From: an uncultured Cellulosilyticum sp.
GTDB taxonomy: Bacteria > Bacillota > Clostridia > Lachnospirales > Cellulosilyticaceae
Direction of reading: 5' to 3'
Length of the DNA: 5,891 nucleotides
Assembly: GCA_934725855.1 (NCBI GenBank)
Contig: CAKVCL010000068.1
Coordinates: forward strand, 1-5,891
This document shows, piece after piece, positions 1 to 5,771 of this stretch. Made by a program: the position numbers and the translations under genes. The notes beneath the pieces were generated by a model. It ran no database searches. It was not told the origin of the DNA and saw only the letters and a program-made list of their open reading frames with translations. How positions within the stretch are numbered: the first letter of the stretch is position 1; every line of letters begins with the position of its first letter.

Positions 1-106
1 CAGAATTTTGTGTAACACTTTTATTTTACGGGTAAATCCACGATTTTTACATCAGTGGGGTCGCTTCATATTGTCTAAATCGTGGTATTTATCCTCGATG
101 TAACAC
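1..106. other. Array flank upstream of the first repeat, possible CRISPR leader
   Basis: This is non-coding sequence directly before the first repeat. By crRNA polarity (the repeat starts GTTGTAGC, as in Neisseria II-C) it is the 5' side of the array, where a leader would be expected. It contains an interrupted inverted repeat (31-46 with 77-94). The octamer TGTAACAC occurs twice, at 11-18 and at 99-106, the second copy touching repeat 1. I see no open frame, no convincing -35/-10 pair and no tracrRNA anti-repeat on either strand. Leader function is inferred from position alone; the AT-rich stretch on the other side of the array is the alternative. Confidence 0.4.
31..94. repeat. Interrupted inverted repeat in the array flank
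   Basis: CCACGATTT at 38-46 is a perfect inverted match to AAATCGTGG at 77-85. Allowing small bulges, the match extends outward: GGTAAAT at 31-37 pairs with the ATTTATCC end at 87-94. The two arms enclose about 30 bases. The structure could be a hairpin in RNA, a protein binding site in the leader, or a weak terminator for whatever lies to the left; it lacks a T-run directly after the stem. Confidence 0.5.
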
Positions 107-960
107 GTTGTAGCTTCCTTAAATTCCCTTACAATGCTACAATCATATTTGGGCGCAGATTCGAAAGATTATTTGTTGTAGCTTCCTTAAATTCCCTTAC
201 AATGCTACAATCTTAGTTGAGAAATATACCTTTCGACTCGTGGTTGTAGCTTCCTTAAATTCCCTTACAATGCTACAATCAAAGCTCACGGCTATATCAA
301 CATAGCCACTGTTGTAGCTTCCTTAAATTCCCTTACAATGCTACAATCACAATCGAACCGGCGGCATTTTCCGTGCTTGTTGTAGCTTCCTTAAATTCCC
401 TTACAATGCTACAATTTTCATTGAATGCGCAAGCGAGGTTTTAATAGTTGTAGCTTCCTTAAATTCCCTTACAATGCTACAATCAAAAAGCGCCACGGGC
501 GGGCGCTTCAAATAGTTGTAGCTTCCTTAAATTCCCTTACATTGCTACAATCAAACAAGATGATAATGAGGACGATTATACTGGTTGTAGCTTCCTTAAA
601 TTCCCTTACAATGCTACAATCCTTGCATTAGTAAAAATCACGCATATACTTGTTGTAGCTTCCTTAAATTCCCTTACAATGCTACAATCACGAGGGCATG
701 ACCCCAGATCTGGCCTTTAGTTGTAGCTTCCTTAAATTCCCTTACAATGCTACAATCATCTGGGTTGTTACAAAATACAGAGGCTACGTTGTAGCTTCCT
801 TAAATTCCCTTACAATGCTACAATCATAACGTTCGTTATCACTATGGATTATTAAGTTGTAGCTTCCTTAAATTCCCTTACAATGCTACAATCTTTGACC
901 CTGAGACCTTCCTGCGCCTGCCAGTTGTAGCTTCCTTAAATTCCCTTACAATGCTACAAT
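107..960 (+). CRISPR. Type II-C CRISPR array, 13 repeats and 12 spacers
   Basis: Repeats start at 107, 175, 243, 311, 379, 447, 515, 584, 652, 720, 788, 856 and 924. Each is 37 bases, beginning GTTGTAGC and ending TGCTACAAT; the ends can pair as an 8-bp stem with one G-U pair. All are identical except repeat 7, which has T for A at 542. Spacers are 31 bases, but spacer 7 is 32. A C follows 12 of 13 repeats, including the last, so the unit may really be a 38-base repeat with 30-base spacers; only spacer 5 has T there. Ends like these are typical of Neisseria-type II-C repeats, which fixes crRNA polarity as left to right, toward and opposite to the cas genes. Several spacers (4, 6, 9, 12) are 55-61% G+C, richer than the AT-rich surroundings. 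Spacer targets cannot be determined from sequence alone. Confidence 0.98.
135..960 (+). promoter_or_regulatory. Repeat-borne extended -10 promoters, one per repeat
   Basis: The last nine bases of every repeat are TGCTACAAT, an extended -10 box (TG-N-TACAAT). Copies lie at 135-143, 203-211, 271-279, 339-347, 407-415, 475-483, 543-551, 612-620, 680-688, 748-756, 816-824, 884-892 and 952-960. In Neisseria meningitidis the same nonamer at the repeat end drives independent transcription of each crRNA from within the following spacer. By analogy, transcripts should start about 6-8 bases into each spacer, giving guides of about 24 bases. No good -35 is visible, as expected for extended -10 promoters. 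The repeat 7 variant base lies just outside the box, so its promoter should remain intact. Confidence 0.75.
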
Positions 961-1062
961 CTGGGTGATAGCTATTTTATTGTTATGCAAGGAGAAAATC
1001 ATATTAAATATGTAAAATTTTTATAAAAATAACAATAAATTTTGTTGGGTATTTTGATAATT
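961..1062. other. AT-rich spacer between array and cas2, with nested palindromes
   Basis: This stretch separates the convergent array and cas operon. It holds a perfect 14-bp palindrome, ATTTTTATAAAAAT, at 1017-1030, a smaller one (CATATT-A-AATATG) at 1000-1012, and an 11-bp inverted repeat, TTTATTGTTAT at 976-986 with ATAACAATAAA at 1029-1039. The - strand version, with AACAA/TTGTT arms at 1031-1046, could weakly terminate the cas operon, although nothing GC-rich is present. There is no gene. It could serve as a two-way transcription end or, less likely given repeat polarity, as a leader. Confidence 0.4.
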
Positions 1063-1392
1063 TTAAAAAAGCAAAAGTTGAGTATTACCGACTTTTTCTT
1101 CTTGTTTTGTTTTTTTACCCACTAAAAACAAAATATTGGAGTATTGTTTCTCCGTAACAGTGATGCAACGAACGAACCCTTCTGGAGGCAGATGGTTTTT
1201 AAGTCTGTCGTAGTGTTGTTGTTCACCGTATTTACCGACAATGATTCTGGTATATACTGAAAACTGCATCATATCAAAACCATCATTCAATAAAAAACGA
1301 CGAAAACGTATATAGTCTTTTTTATTCTTTTTGGTCTTGGTTGGTAAATCAAAGAAAACTATCATTCTCATAAAATAAACGTATTTTTGCAT
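1063..1392 (-). CDS. cas2: CRISPR-associated protein Cas2, type II-C
   Basis: Cas2 is the small dimeric partner of Cas1 in the integration complex that inserts new spacers at the repeat. The 109-residue protein shows the family's N-terminal beta-strand FMRMIVFFDLP at residues 7-17, with the conserved acidic residue at D15, then an arginine-rich helix (YIRFRRFL), a DGFDMMQFSVY strand, HLPPEGFVRCITVTEKQY and a lysine-rich tail. I recall Neisseria Cas2 having a similar short extension before MRMIVFFDLP, which supports the ATG at 1390-1392; ATG codons at 1369-1371 and 1363-1365 are alternatives. The chosen start directly follows the cas1 TAG stop with no gap, and no strong ribosome binding site is visible, so translation is probably coupled to cas1. 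It is the last gene of the operon and appears intact. Confidence 0.96.
   Translation of the reverse strand: MQKYVYFMRMIVFFDLPTKTKKNKKDYIRFRRFLLNDGFDMMQFSVYTRIIVGKYGEQQHYDRLKNHLPPEGFVRCITVTEKQYSNILFLVGKKTKQEEKVGNTQLLLF
1073..1117 (+). terminator. Possible + strand terminator inside the 3' end of cas2
   Basis: AAAAGTTG at 1073-1080 can pair with CGACTTTT at 1089-1096 (one G-U pair) around an 8-base loop, followed by a T-rich run to 1117. It would stop transcripts running rightward out of the array, including those from the promoter in the last repeat, before they cross cas2 in antisense. The stem is mostly A-T and the site is also cas2 coding sequence, so it may be accidental. Confidence 0.3.
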
Positions 1393-2307
1393 CTAAGACA
1401 TATTCTCTGTGTATTCATGTTTTATAAAATTTTCAATGTTTGGTAAAGACAACTTCTTTGTTTCATTCGAAAGAATTCGAACATAACTTTCTATAACATA
1501 TTCAATCGCTAATGAAATTGCCATTTTCCCCTCCGGCATTGAAACCTCATAATTCAAAAGACTAACTAATGATGCTTTGGGAAGAATAAAATCCTGGTTA
1601 TTACAGTTTTTAATAAACTTTTCTGTAAAAATATCTACAATTGGTCTAAAAGGTTCTATAAGATCATCTGCCAAATTAAAAGGATTTTTCTTATTACAAT
1701 GAAAGATCCCTATGGGAGGAAACAATCCATGACCAACAAGACGTCTTGCAATTTCACCTCTTATGACAGCGTATCCGTAATTTAAACAGGAATTTATATT
1801 GGATAATTCATCATTTCTAGCAAATGATTTTCCAAAAAGAAACTTAAAATAACGCATTGCTGCTTTTGCTTCTATGTTATCAGGATCCCCTGATCGAACC
1901 TCTTTAGCCAAACAATCAAGACCATCTGCTCCTTCAAGTTTATTTATTCGTAAACACTGAGCCTGATTTTGAATTTTTGCCACAATAATAGAAGTTCTTA
2001 ATCTCTTTAATACAGGTTTTTTGCAATTAATCTGCAAATTTACTAAGTTAAGCGAGTTATGGTGTTGTGCAAAAGGTAAAAAAATACCATTAGGGAGATG
2101 CGAGTTATCTGTACTAAAAATTGCAATTCCATACTCCGCTGCCTTAGATAGTAACGGTTGCGTAATTATTACTTGTGGATTATCAACTATGATTGATGAT
2201 ATATCTTCAACAGGCACTCTGTAATTATGATCCTGTTGCACTACTAAAGCTCCGTTTTGATAACAGAGCTTAGCCGGATTACTAATTAAAATGACACGCC
2301 AACTCAA
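1393..2307 (-). CDS. cas1: CRISPR-associated endonuclease/integrase Cas1, type II-C
   Basis: Cas1 is the metal-dependent integrase that, with Cas2, joins new spacers into the array. I chose the TTG at 2305-2307. It gives a protein starting MSWRVILISNPAKL, as usual for type II Cas1, and GGAG lies seven bases upstream (2315-2318). The product is 304 residues, a normal length. An N-terminal beta domain comes first (IISNPA and NGALVV-type strands), then the helical catalytic domain. Likely metal ligands are E146 in NIEAKAAMRYF, H203 in GIFHCNKKNPFNLADD, and E218 in DDLIEPFRP. A TTG at 2350-2352 would add 15 residues, but these are encoded inside the cas9 end and have no family match that I recognise. 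The gene overlaps cas9 by 26 bp and abuts cas2, implying one coupled transcript. It looks intact. Confidence 0.96.
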   Translation of the reverse strand: MSWRVILISNPAKLCYQNGALVVQQDHNYRVPVEDISSIIVDNPQVIITQPLLSKAAEYGIAIFSTDNSHLPNGIFLPFAQHHNSLNLVNLQINCKKPVLKRLRTSIIVAKIQNQAQCLRINKLEGADGLDCLAKEVRSGDPDNIEAKAAMRYFKFLFGKSFARNDELSNINSCLNYGYAVIRGEIARRLVGHGLFPPIGIFHCNKKNPFNLADDLIEPFRPIVDIFTEKFIKNCNNQDFILPKASLVSLLNYEVSMPEGKMAISLAIEYVIESYVRILSNETKKLSLPNIENFIKHEYTENMS

Positions 2308-4210
2308 AGCGAGGCTCCGCTTGCGCAATATAGTAATTACCGAGTACGTCAACGTGGTATTTGGTTACACTTAATGCTGTTTTGATGCAAAAACGTATAA
2401 CTGGATTTTTTTTCGATACCTGCTGATCATGCAAAACACAACAAAATCTTGCCAGTGCTCGATCAAAACCAATGTAGTAGCCAAAAAAAATTTTATCCTT
2501 AAAAACAACTTTTATTAAATCATTTTGCCTCAAAGAGAAACACCATTCAAACGAATCATCTACGAGATCCCATTCTGCCTCCTGTTTATTTTGTGTACAC
2601 GCTCGGTTAGGTAAATGCTTGCAATATGAATAAACTGGAACACAATAGAATTTATTATTCTTTTTAAAGATATCCAGCCGAACAATACTACCATTTTTCG
2701 CTACGCCATTTCTCACAGGAAAACCAGCTCCTTTACAAAGGATTCTTACCGACCTAATTATGGGATTATTGAGATCTTCGTATCCTTCATGATTCGGCAT
2801 GTGCATTGGATTATCGTTTGAAAAAATTTTTTTTATATCACTTTCGTCTAATTTAACTTCTTCTTGAATCCCATTTTCTTCTTTATATTTTTTAAATCTT
2901 CTTTTTAAAGCATTACACAAATTTTTGTTACGCGTATCTGCATCCACAATGTTTAAAATATATTCCTCTTTGAGGTCCTGTAATTTTACTTTTTTTACCA
3001 TCACCCCTTTTTCTCTCATTTCTGGAGTTTGACGCATCAAAGTTTCGTCATGTAGAGCCCCCTCTCCTATTCGCTGACTTCTACATGCATGTGAAACAAA
3101 GAGTGTCCGTACATTTACTAGCTCGCTGTCTGTATATCCAATCTCACTCAATTTGTTCTTCAAAGTATCTAGGTCATCCTGATAAACTCGTTCTATGACC
3201 TCATTTCTAAAATTTTGCCAAGGACAAGGAAATCTCATTTTTTTATGAGATTTAGTTTCGATATTTGACAATTTAGTCTTATTAACCTTATCGAGATCAT
3301 TTGAAACCATATATTTTGAATCTATGAACTCACCTGACTGGTAAAGTTCCTCTCTGTTTCTTGACCACGCAGCAACTTTTTGTATAATCGACCTCGAACA
3401 ACACGCTATAACTATTGCATCCATAGCATGGTGCCTATTATCTTCTCTAGATTTCCTCAACCCCCAATGCTTTCTAAGATAGGCAGTCATAGTTCCCGCA
3501 ACCACCACACATCCTGAATGATCAGACGCCGGGTCAAGAATTAAAAATCTATCAATATAATTCTTAAAAAATCTACATGCATAACGTGTATCGTTAAGAT
3601 TTCTACTCAAAAATTCTTTTGATCCCTCAGGGGTCAGACTACGTCTTAATAGATTGGTCTTCTTTTTTTGAGACAACAGTCGAGAGCTTTTTACAAATGC
3701 TTCAAACTTATCTCTTTTTTCTTCGTTTGTAATATATTCTAAAGGTATCCTATTCCCCTTTTCTCTATTTTCCTTAGTAAAAACCAAAACCCTGTTTGAC
3801 TTTGAATCATCGAACGATTTTGAATACGGCAGAATATGATCAATTTCTAAATATCCTTCTTTAAAAAACCTTTTTATATCAATTATTTTCCTTGAATATA
3901 TTGATTTACATTCTTGTTCTTTATATAGTCTGTATTTTTCGAGATTTTTAGCCAATAAATCTTCGGAAAATTCTACCGAATTTTTAATGAGCAATTCTCT
4001 GAATTCAATTAGATCGCTTGTCTTTTGTTTTTCTTTCTTTTTGTTATTTTTGTTTATCTTGTCTCTTTCTTCCCATGATTTTGCAAGATCGCGAGCCAGC
4101 TCTATATGCACAGAAAGAGGAGAGCCATATTTTTTTACTAAAGCATTTAAGACTTTTCGTGCTTGATTGATTACCCTTAGGACTACGGGATTCCTTGGTA
4201 TATCTCCCAA
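2282..4210 (-). CDS. cas9: Cas9 C-terminal fragment: RuvC-II, HNH, RuvC-III, PAM-interacting domain
   Basis: This long frame carries most of the nuclease. In fragment numbering from 4210: RuvC-II with E37 in SVHIELARD, HNH with D124-H125 in YLEIDHILPYS and N148 in FTKENREKGN, the NLNDTRY motif near 204-210, RuvC-III with H260, H261 and D264, LFVSHACRS, and a C-terminal PAM-interacting region with DDSFEWCFSLRQNDLI and KTALSVTKYHVD. The codon at 4208-4210 is TTG, not a real start: genuine Cas9 sequence continues in this frame upstream through KYLPPLFSGREKNGT to about 4290. The stop at 2282-2284 lies within cas1. No further frameshift is seen across its 642 codons. Confidence 0.9.
   Translation of the reverse strand: MGDIPRNPVVLRVINQARKVLNALVKKYGSPLSVHIELARDLAKSWEERDKINKNNKKKEKQKTSDLIEFRELLIKNSVEFSEDLLAKNLEKYRLYKEQECKSIYSRKIIDIKRFFKEGYLEIDHILPYSKSFDDSKSNRVLVFTKENREKGNRIPLEYITNEEKRDKFEAFVKSSRLLSQKKKTNLLRRSLTPEGSKEFLSRNLNDTRYACRFFKNYIDRFLILDPASDHSGCVVVAGTMTAYLRKHWGLRKSREDNRHHAMDAIVIACCSRSIIQKVAAWSRNREELYQSGEFIDSKYMVSNDLDKVNKTKLSNIETKSHKKMRFPCPWQNFRNEVIERVYQDDLDTLKNKLSEIGYTDSELVNVRTLFVSHACRSQRIGEGALHDETLMRQTPEMREKGVMVKKVKLQDLKEEYILNIVDADTRNKNLCNALKRRFKKYKEENGIQEEVKLDESDIKKIFSNDNPMHMPNHEGYEDLNNPIIRSVRILCKGAGFPVRNGVAKNGSIVRLDIFKKNNKFYCVPVYSYCKHLPNRACTQNKQEAEWDLVDDSFEWCFSLRQNDLIKVVFKDKIFFGYYIGFDRALARFCCVLHDQQVSKKNPVIRFCIKTALSVTKYHVDVLGNYYIAQAEPRFELACHFN
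2305..2318 (-). promoter_or_regulatory. cas1 ribosome binding site and TTG start within cas9
   Basis: On the - strand GGAG (2318 to 2315) is followed by seven bases and then TTG (2307 to 2305). The site lies inside the final codons of cas9, whose stop is at 2282-2284. Ribosomes finishing cas9 would end 26 bases past the cas1 start, a layout typical of translational coupling. This spacing decides the cas1 start in favour of TTG over the further upstream TTG. Confidence 0.7.
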
Positions 4211-4224
4211 TTCTTCATTAAAAA

Positions 4225-5331
4225 TTAAAGTTCCGTTTTTTTCACGACCAGAGAATAGCGGAGGAAGGTATTTTGATTCTCTGATTTTTTCTGAAATTGT
4301 TGATAATGTAAGTACCCAGCTGAACTACAGGCTTCGTCATATCTTTCGCCCTTCTCCATATAAGGAACTATTTTTTTTAGAAACTTTTCTGAAAGGTTGC
4401 TAAATTTATCGAATCGCACTGATAAAAGAGCATTAATTACTTCTTTTGTTTCAAAGGGCGATAGTCTTTCACATATATAAGAATCCTCTTTATAGATTGT
4501 TAAAACCTCCGCTATACGGTTATAGCGTTCGTAATGACCGGATAAAAGATCATTTTTAATATTTTCCCATTCACGTTTTAAGCCGGGGCCTTTAAGGACT
4601 TTTCTAATGCTGTTAATGGGAAAACTTTTACAAAAGACTTTATCCTCAGGATCTTTGTCTTCCAAGCTATAATCCAGTCCCTTGTATTTATATTGATCTT
4701 TTTCCCACAATCCAGCTTTTATCAATTTTTTAGTCAAAGTAGAAAATTTAATATCACCGCCTGACTCCAACGGAATGTTTTGTATTGCATTCCTTTCTTC
4801 GTCATTAAATGCCCTTTCCTGACAATCTCTCCCGCACACCCTTGTGTTTAATATTTTTGTAAGCCATATATGCCGTTGTACAAAATAATTAGCAAGCGGT
4901 GCTCTTTTTTCATCTTTCTCAAATCGGCAACGACCAACCATATCTAAAAGAGCATCTCCTTGCAACGGCGGTTTCTGTTCCCACAGAAAACCTGATCTGT
5001 GATCGCCATTGCCCAATATTTTCGTGCAGAATTCCTCTGTAATAAACGGACTTGAGAATTGCTCTTTCTGAATTTTAAAGATCTCTGCCAGTTCTCTATG
5101 CAGATCAACCCTTCTTAATGACTTTAAGTATTCACCTTGCTTATTTCTCTGACAATTGGGATATTCTGAGAAAATCATTTGCCCCACGGTCTTGTAACCC
5201 TTTTCTGCCAAAATTTTATCATTCGAAGATAAACTGTTAGTTACAAGTCCCCCCTTCTCCCATTTGTTTTTCTGCTGATGAAACCCAATAAAATCCTCTA
5301 TGCTTGCATATGTGATAAATGACAATTGCAA
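4225..5331 (-). CDS. cas9: Cas9 middle fragment: helical recognition lobe
   Basis: This open frame covers the recognition lobe of Cas9, which holds the repeat:anti-repeat duplex and guide-target hybrid. Genuine Cas9 sequence runs from about GGLVTNSLSSNDK (near 5250) to YDEACSS and HYQQFQKK (near 4290). Conserved landmarks include WEQKPPLQGDALLDMVG, HIWLTKILN and the FDKFSNLSEKFLKKIVPYMEKGERYDEA region, which parallels Neisseria Cas9. Residues before GG and after the A-run are read out of frame; the tail ends SLVVKKTEL. The nominal first codon at 5329-5331 is TTG with no family support, so no separate translation start is claimed. The segment stays open for more than 300 codons despite being shifted relative to both neighbours. 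Confidence 0.85.
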   Translation of the reverse strand: MQLSFITYASIEDFIGFHQQKNKWEKGGLVTNSLSSNDKILAEKGYKTVGQMIFSEYPNCQRNKQGEYLKSLRRVDLHRELAEIFKIQKEQFSSPFITEEFCTKILGNGDHRSGFLWEQKPPLQGDALLDMVGRCRFEKDEKRAPLANYFVQRHIWLTKILNTRVCGRDCQERAFNDEERNAIQNIPLESGGDIKFSTLTKKLIKAGLWEKDQYKYKGLDYSLEDKDPEDKVFCKSFPINSIRKVLKGPGLKREWENIKNDLLSGHYERYNRIAEVLTIYKEDSYICERLSPFETKEVINALLSVRFDKFSNLSEKFLKKIVPYMEKGERYDEACSSAGYLHYQQFQKKSENQNTFLRYSLVVKKTEL

Positions 5332-5659
5332 GTTGCTTATTGGTCAATACAGAAGTAAGCCCTTTTGCTCTTAACTCCCATGGTTTTTCATGGTTTACAT
5401 TTTTTAAAACATCTTCCTTCGAGGAAATTAAGCCGCAGTCAATGAGATAATTTAATAATTTCTTAAGGCGAACTGACCTCCTGTATATCCTGCGGCGTGC
5501 TAGGCGACTTGATCTTCTTATGACATTCAATGACTCGCCTTTTTCATTCTCTGCTTTCTTAAAAACTCTAACACCGAGATCTACAATTCGTTTGTCAGGG
5601 GCAATTACCGACCAGCCAACGGAAGCAATGCCTAAATCTAAACCAATAATATAAGCCAT
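5237..5659 (-). CDS. cas9: Cas9 N-terminal fragment: RuvC-I and bridge helix
   Basis: As read, translation from the ATG would give only 140 residues. They include the first RuvC strand with the catalytic aspartate (D8), the arginine-rich bridge helix (RRSSRLARRRIYRR, about 48-61) that contacts guide RNA, and the conserved HICKHRGFYWVSS motif near 116-128. After that the frame runs into a short out-of-frame tail ending GEGGTCN and a stop at 5237-5239. The fragment lacks HNH and two of the three RuvC segments, so it cannot be a nuclease on its own. It is one third of a broken or mis-sequenced cas9, not an independent gene. Confidence 0.85.
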   Translation of the reverse strand: MAYIIGLDLGIASVGWSVIAPDKRIVDLGVRVFKKAENEKGESLNVIRRSSRLARRRIYRRSVRLKKLLNYLIDCGLISSKEDVLKNVNHEKPWELRAKGLTSVLTNKQLAIVIYHICKHRGFYWVSSAEKQMGEGGTCN

Positions 5660-5771
5660 GGAATTTTTTCTCACTCAAATCGTTTATTTTATATACTAAT
5701 ATTTTTTAATTTGATTTAGATCGATAAAATTAAATTTTGTTAATAAGATCAAAAAATTTTCTAAAATATTA
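5660..5771 (-). promoter_or_regulatory. AT-rich cas9 upstream region with possible promoter
   Basis: This very AT-rich stretch must hold the operon promoter if it is inside the window. A possible -10, TATAAA on the - strand (5693 to 5688), would place the transcript start about 20 bases before the ATG, but its -35 is poor. A second option pairs TTGATC (5753 to 5748) with TTTTAT 17 bases on. GTGAG ten bases before the ATG is the likely ribosome binding site. Both promoter guesses are weak because such AT-rich DNA yields many near-matches. Confidence 0.3.

Larger units (their letters stand above)
2282..5659 (-). pseudogene. cas9: Cas9 (type II-C), split by two compensating frameshifts
   Basis: Cas9 is the RNA-guided nuclease of type II systems: its HNH domain cuts the guide-paired strand and its RuvC domain the other. 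Joined across the shifts, the gene would encode about 1,125 residues, near the upper end for II-C. Parts in order: RuvC-I with D8 in GLDLGIASVGW; arginine bridge helix near 48-61; helical recognition lobe to about 470; RuvC-II with E520 in VHIELARD; HNH with D607-H608 in EIDHILP and N631; RuvC-III with H743/H744 and D747 in NRHHAMDA; PAM-interacting C-terminus. I prefer the ATG at 5657-5659 over GTG at 5672-5674, since MAYIIGLDLG matches family starts and a weak GTGAG lies upstream. One extra base near 5249-5271 and one missing base near 4285-4290 break the frame. All catalytic residues survive, so sequencing error or very recent loss are both possible. Confidence 0.93.

Noticed and set aside
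425..631. Open frame of 68 codons on the + strand across repeats 6 to 8
   Set aside because: It is made of CRISPR repeats and spacers; the repeated VVASLNSLT peptide is just the repeat translated. No ribosome binding site or family resemblance.
2021..2224. Open frame of 67 codons on the + strand opposite cas1
   Set aside because: It lies wholly antisense to a well-conserved Cas1 region and shows no recognisable protein features.
2308..2352. Longer Cas1 from a TTG at 2350-2352
   Set aside because: The 15 extra residues are encoded by the cas9 3' end in another frame and do not fit Cas1 family starts, while TTG at 2305-2307 has a well-placed GGAG and a typical SWRVILISNPA start.
4167..4403. 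Open frame of 78 codons on the + strand opposite cas9
   Set aside because: Antisense to the Cas9 segment around the second frameshift; no family resemblance, so a shadow of cas9.
2282..5659. Programmed ribosomal frameshifting to make full-length Cas9
   Set aside because: It would need two efficient shifts in opposite directions, with no clear stimulatory structures seen, and Cas9 families are not known to use it. Sequencing error or mutation is simpler.
1063..5659. A novel effector or accessory gene in the operon (csn2, cas4 or another)
   Set aside because: The whole span is explained by cas9, cas1 and cas2 without unassigned coding room, so this is a standard II-C gene set.
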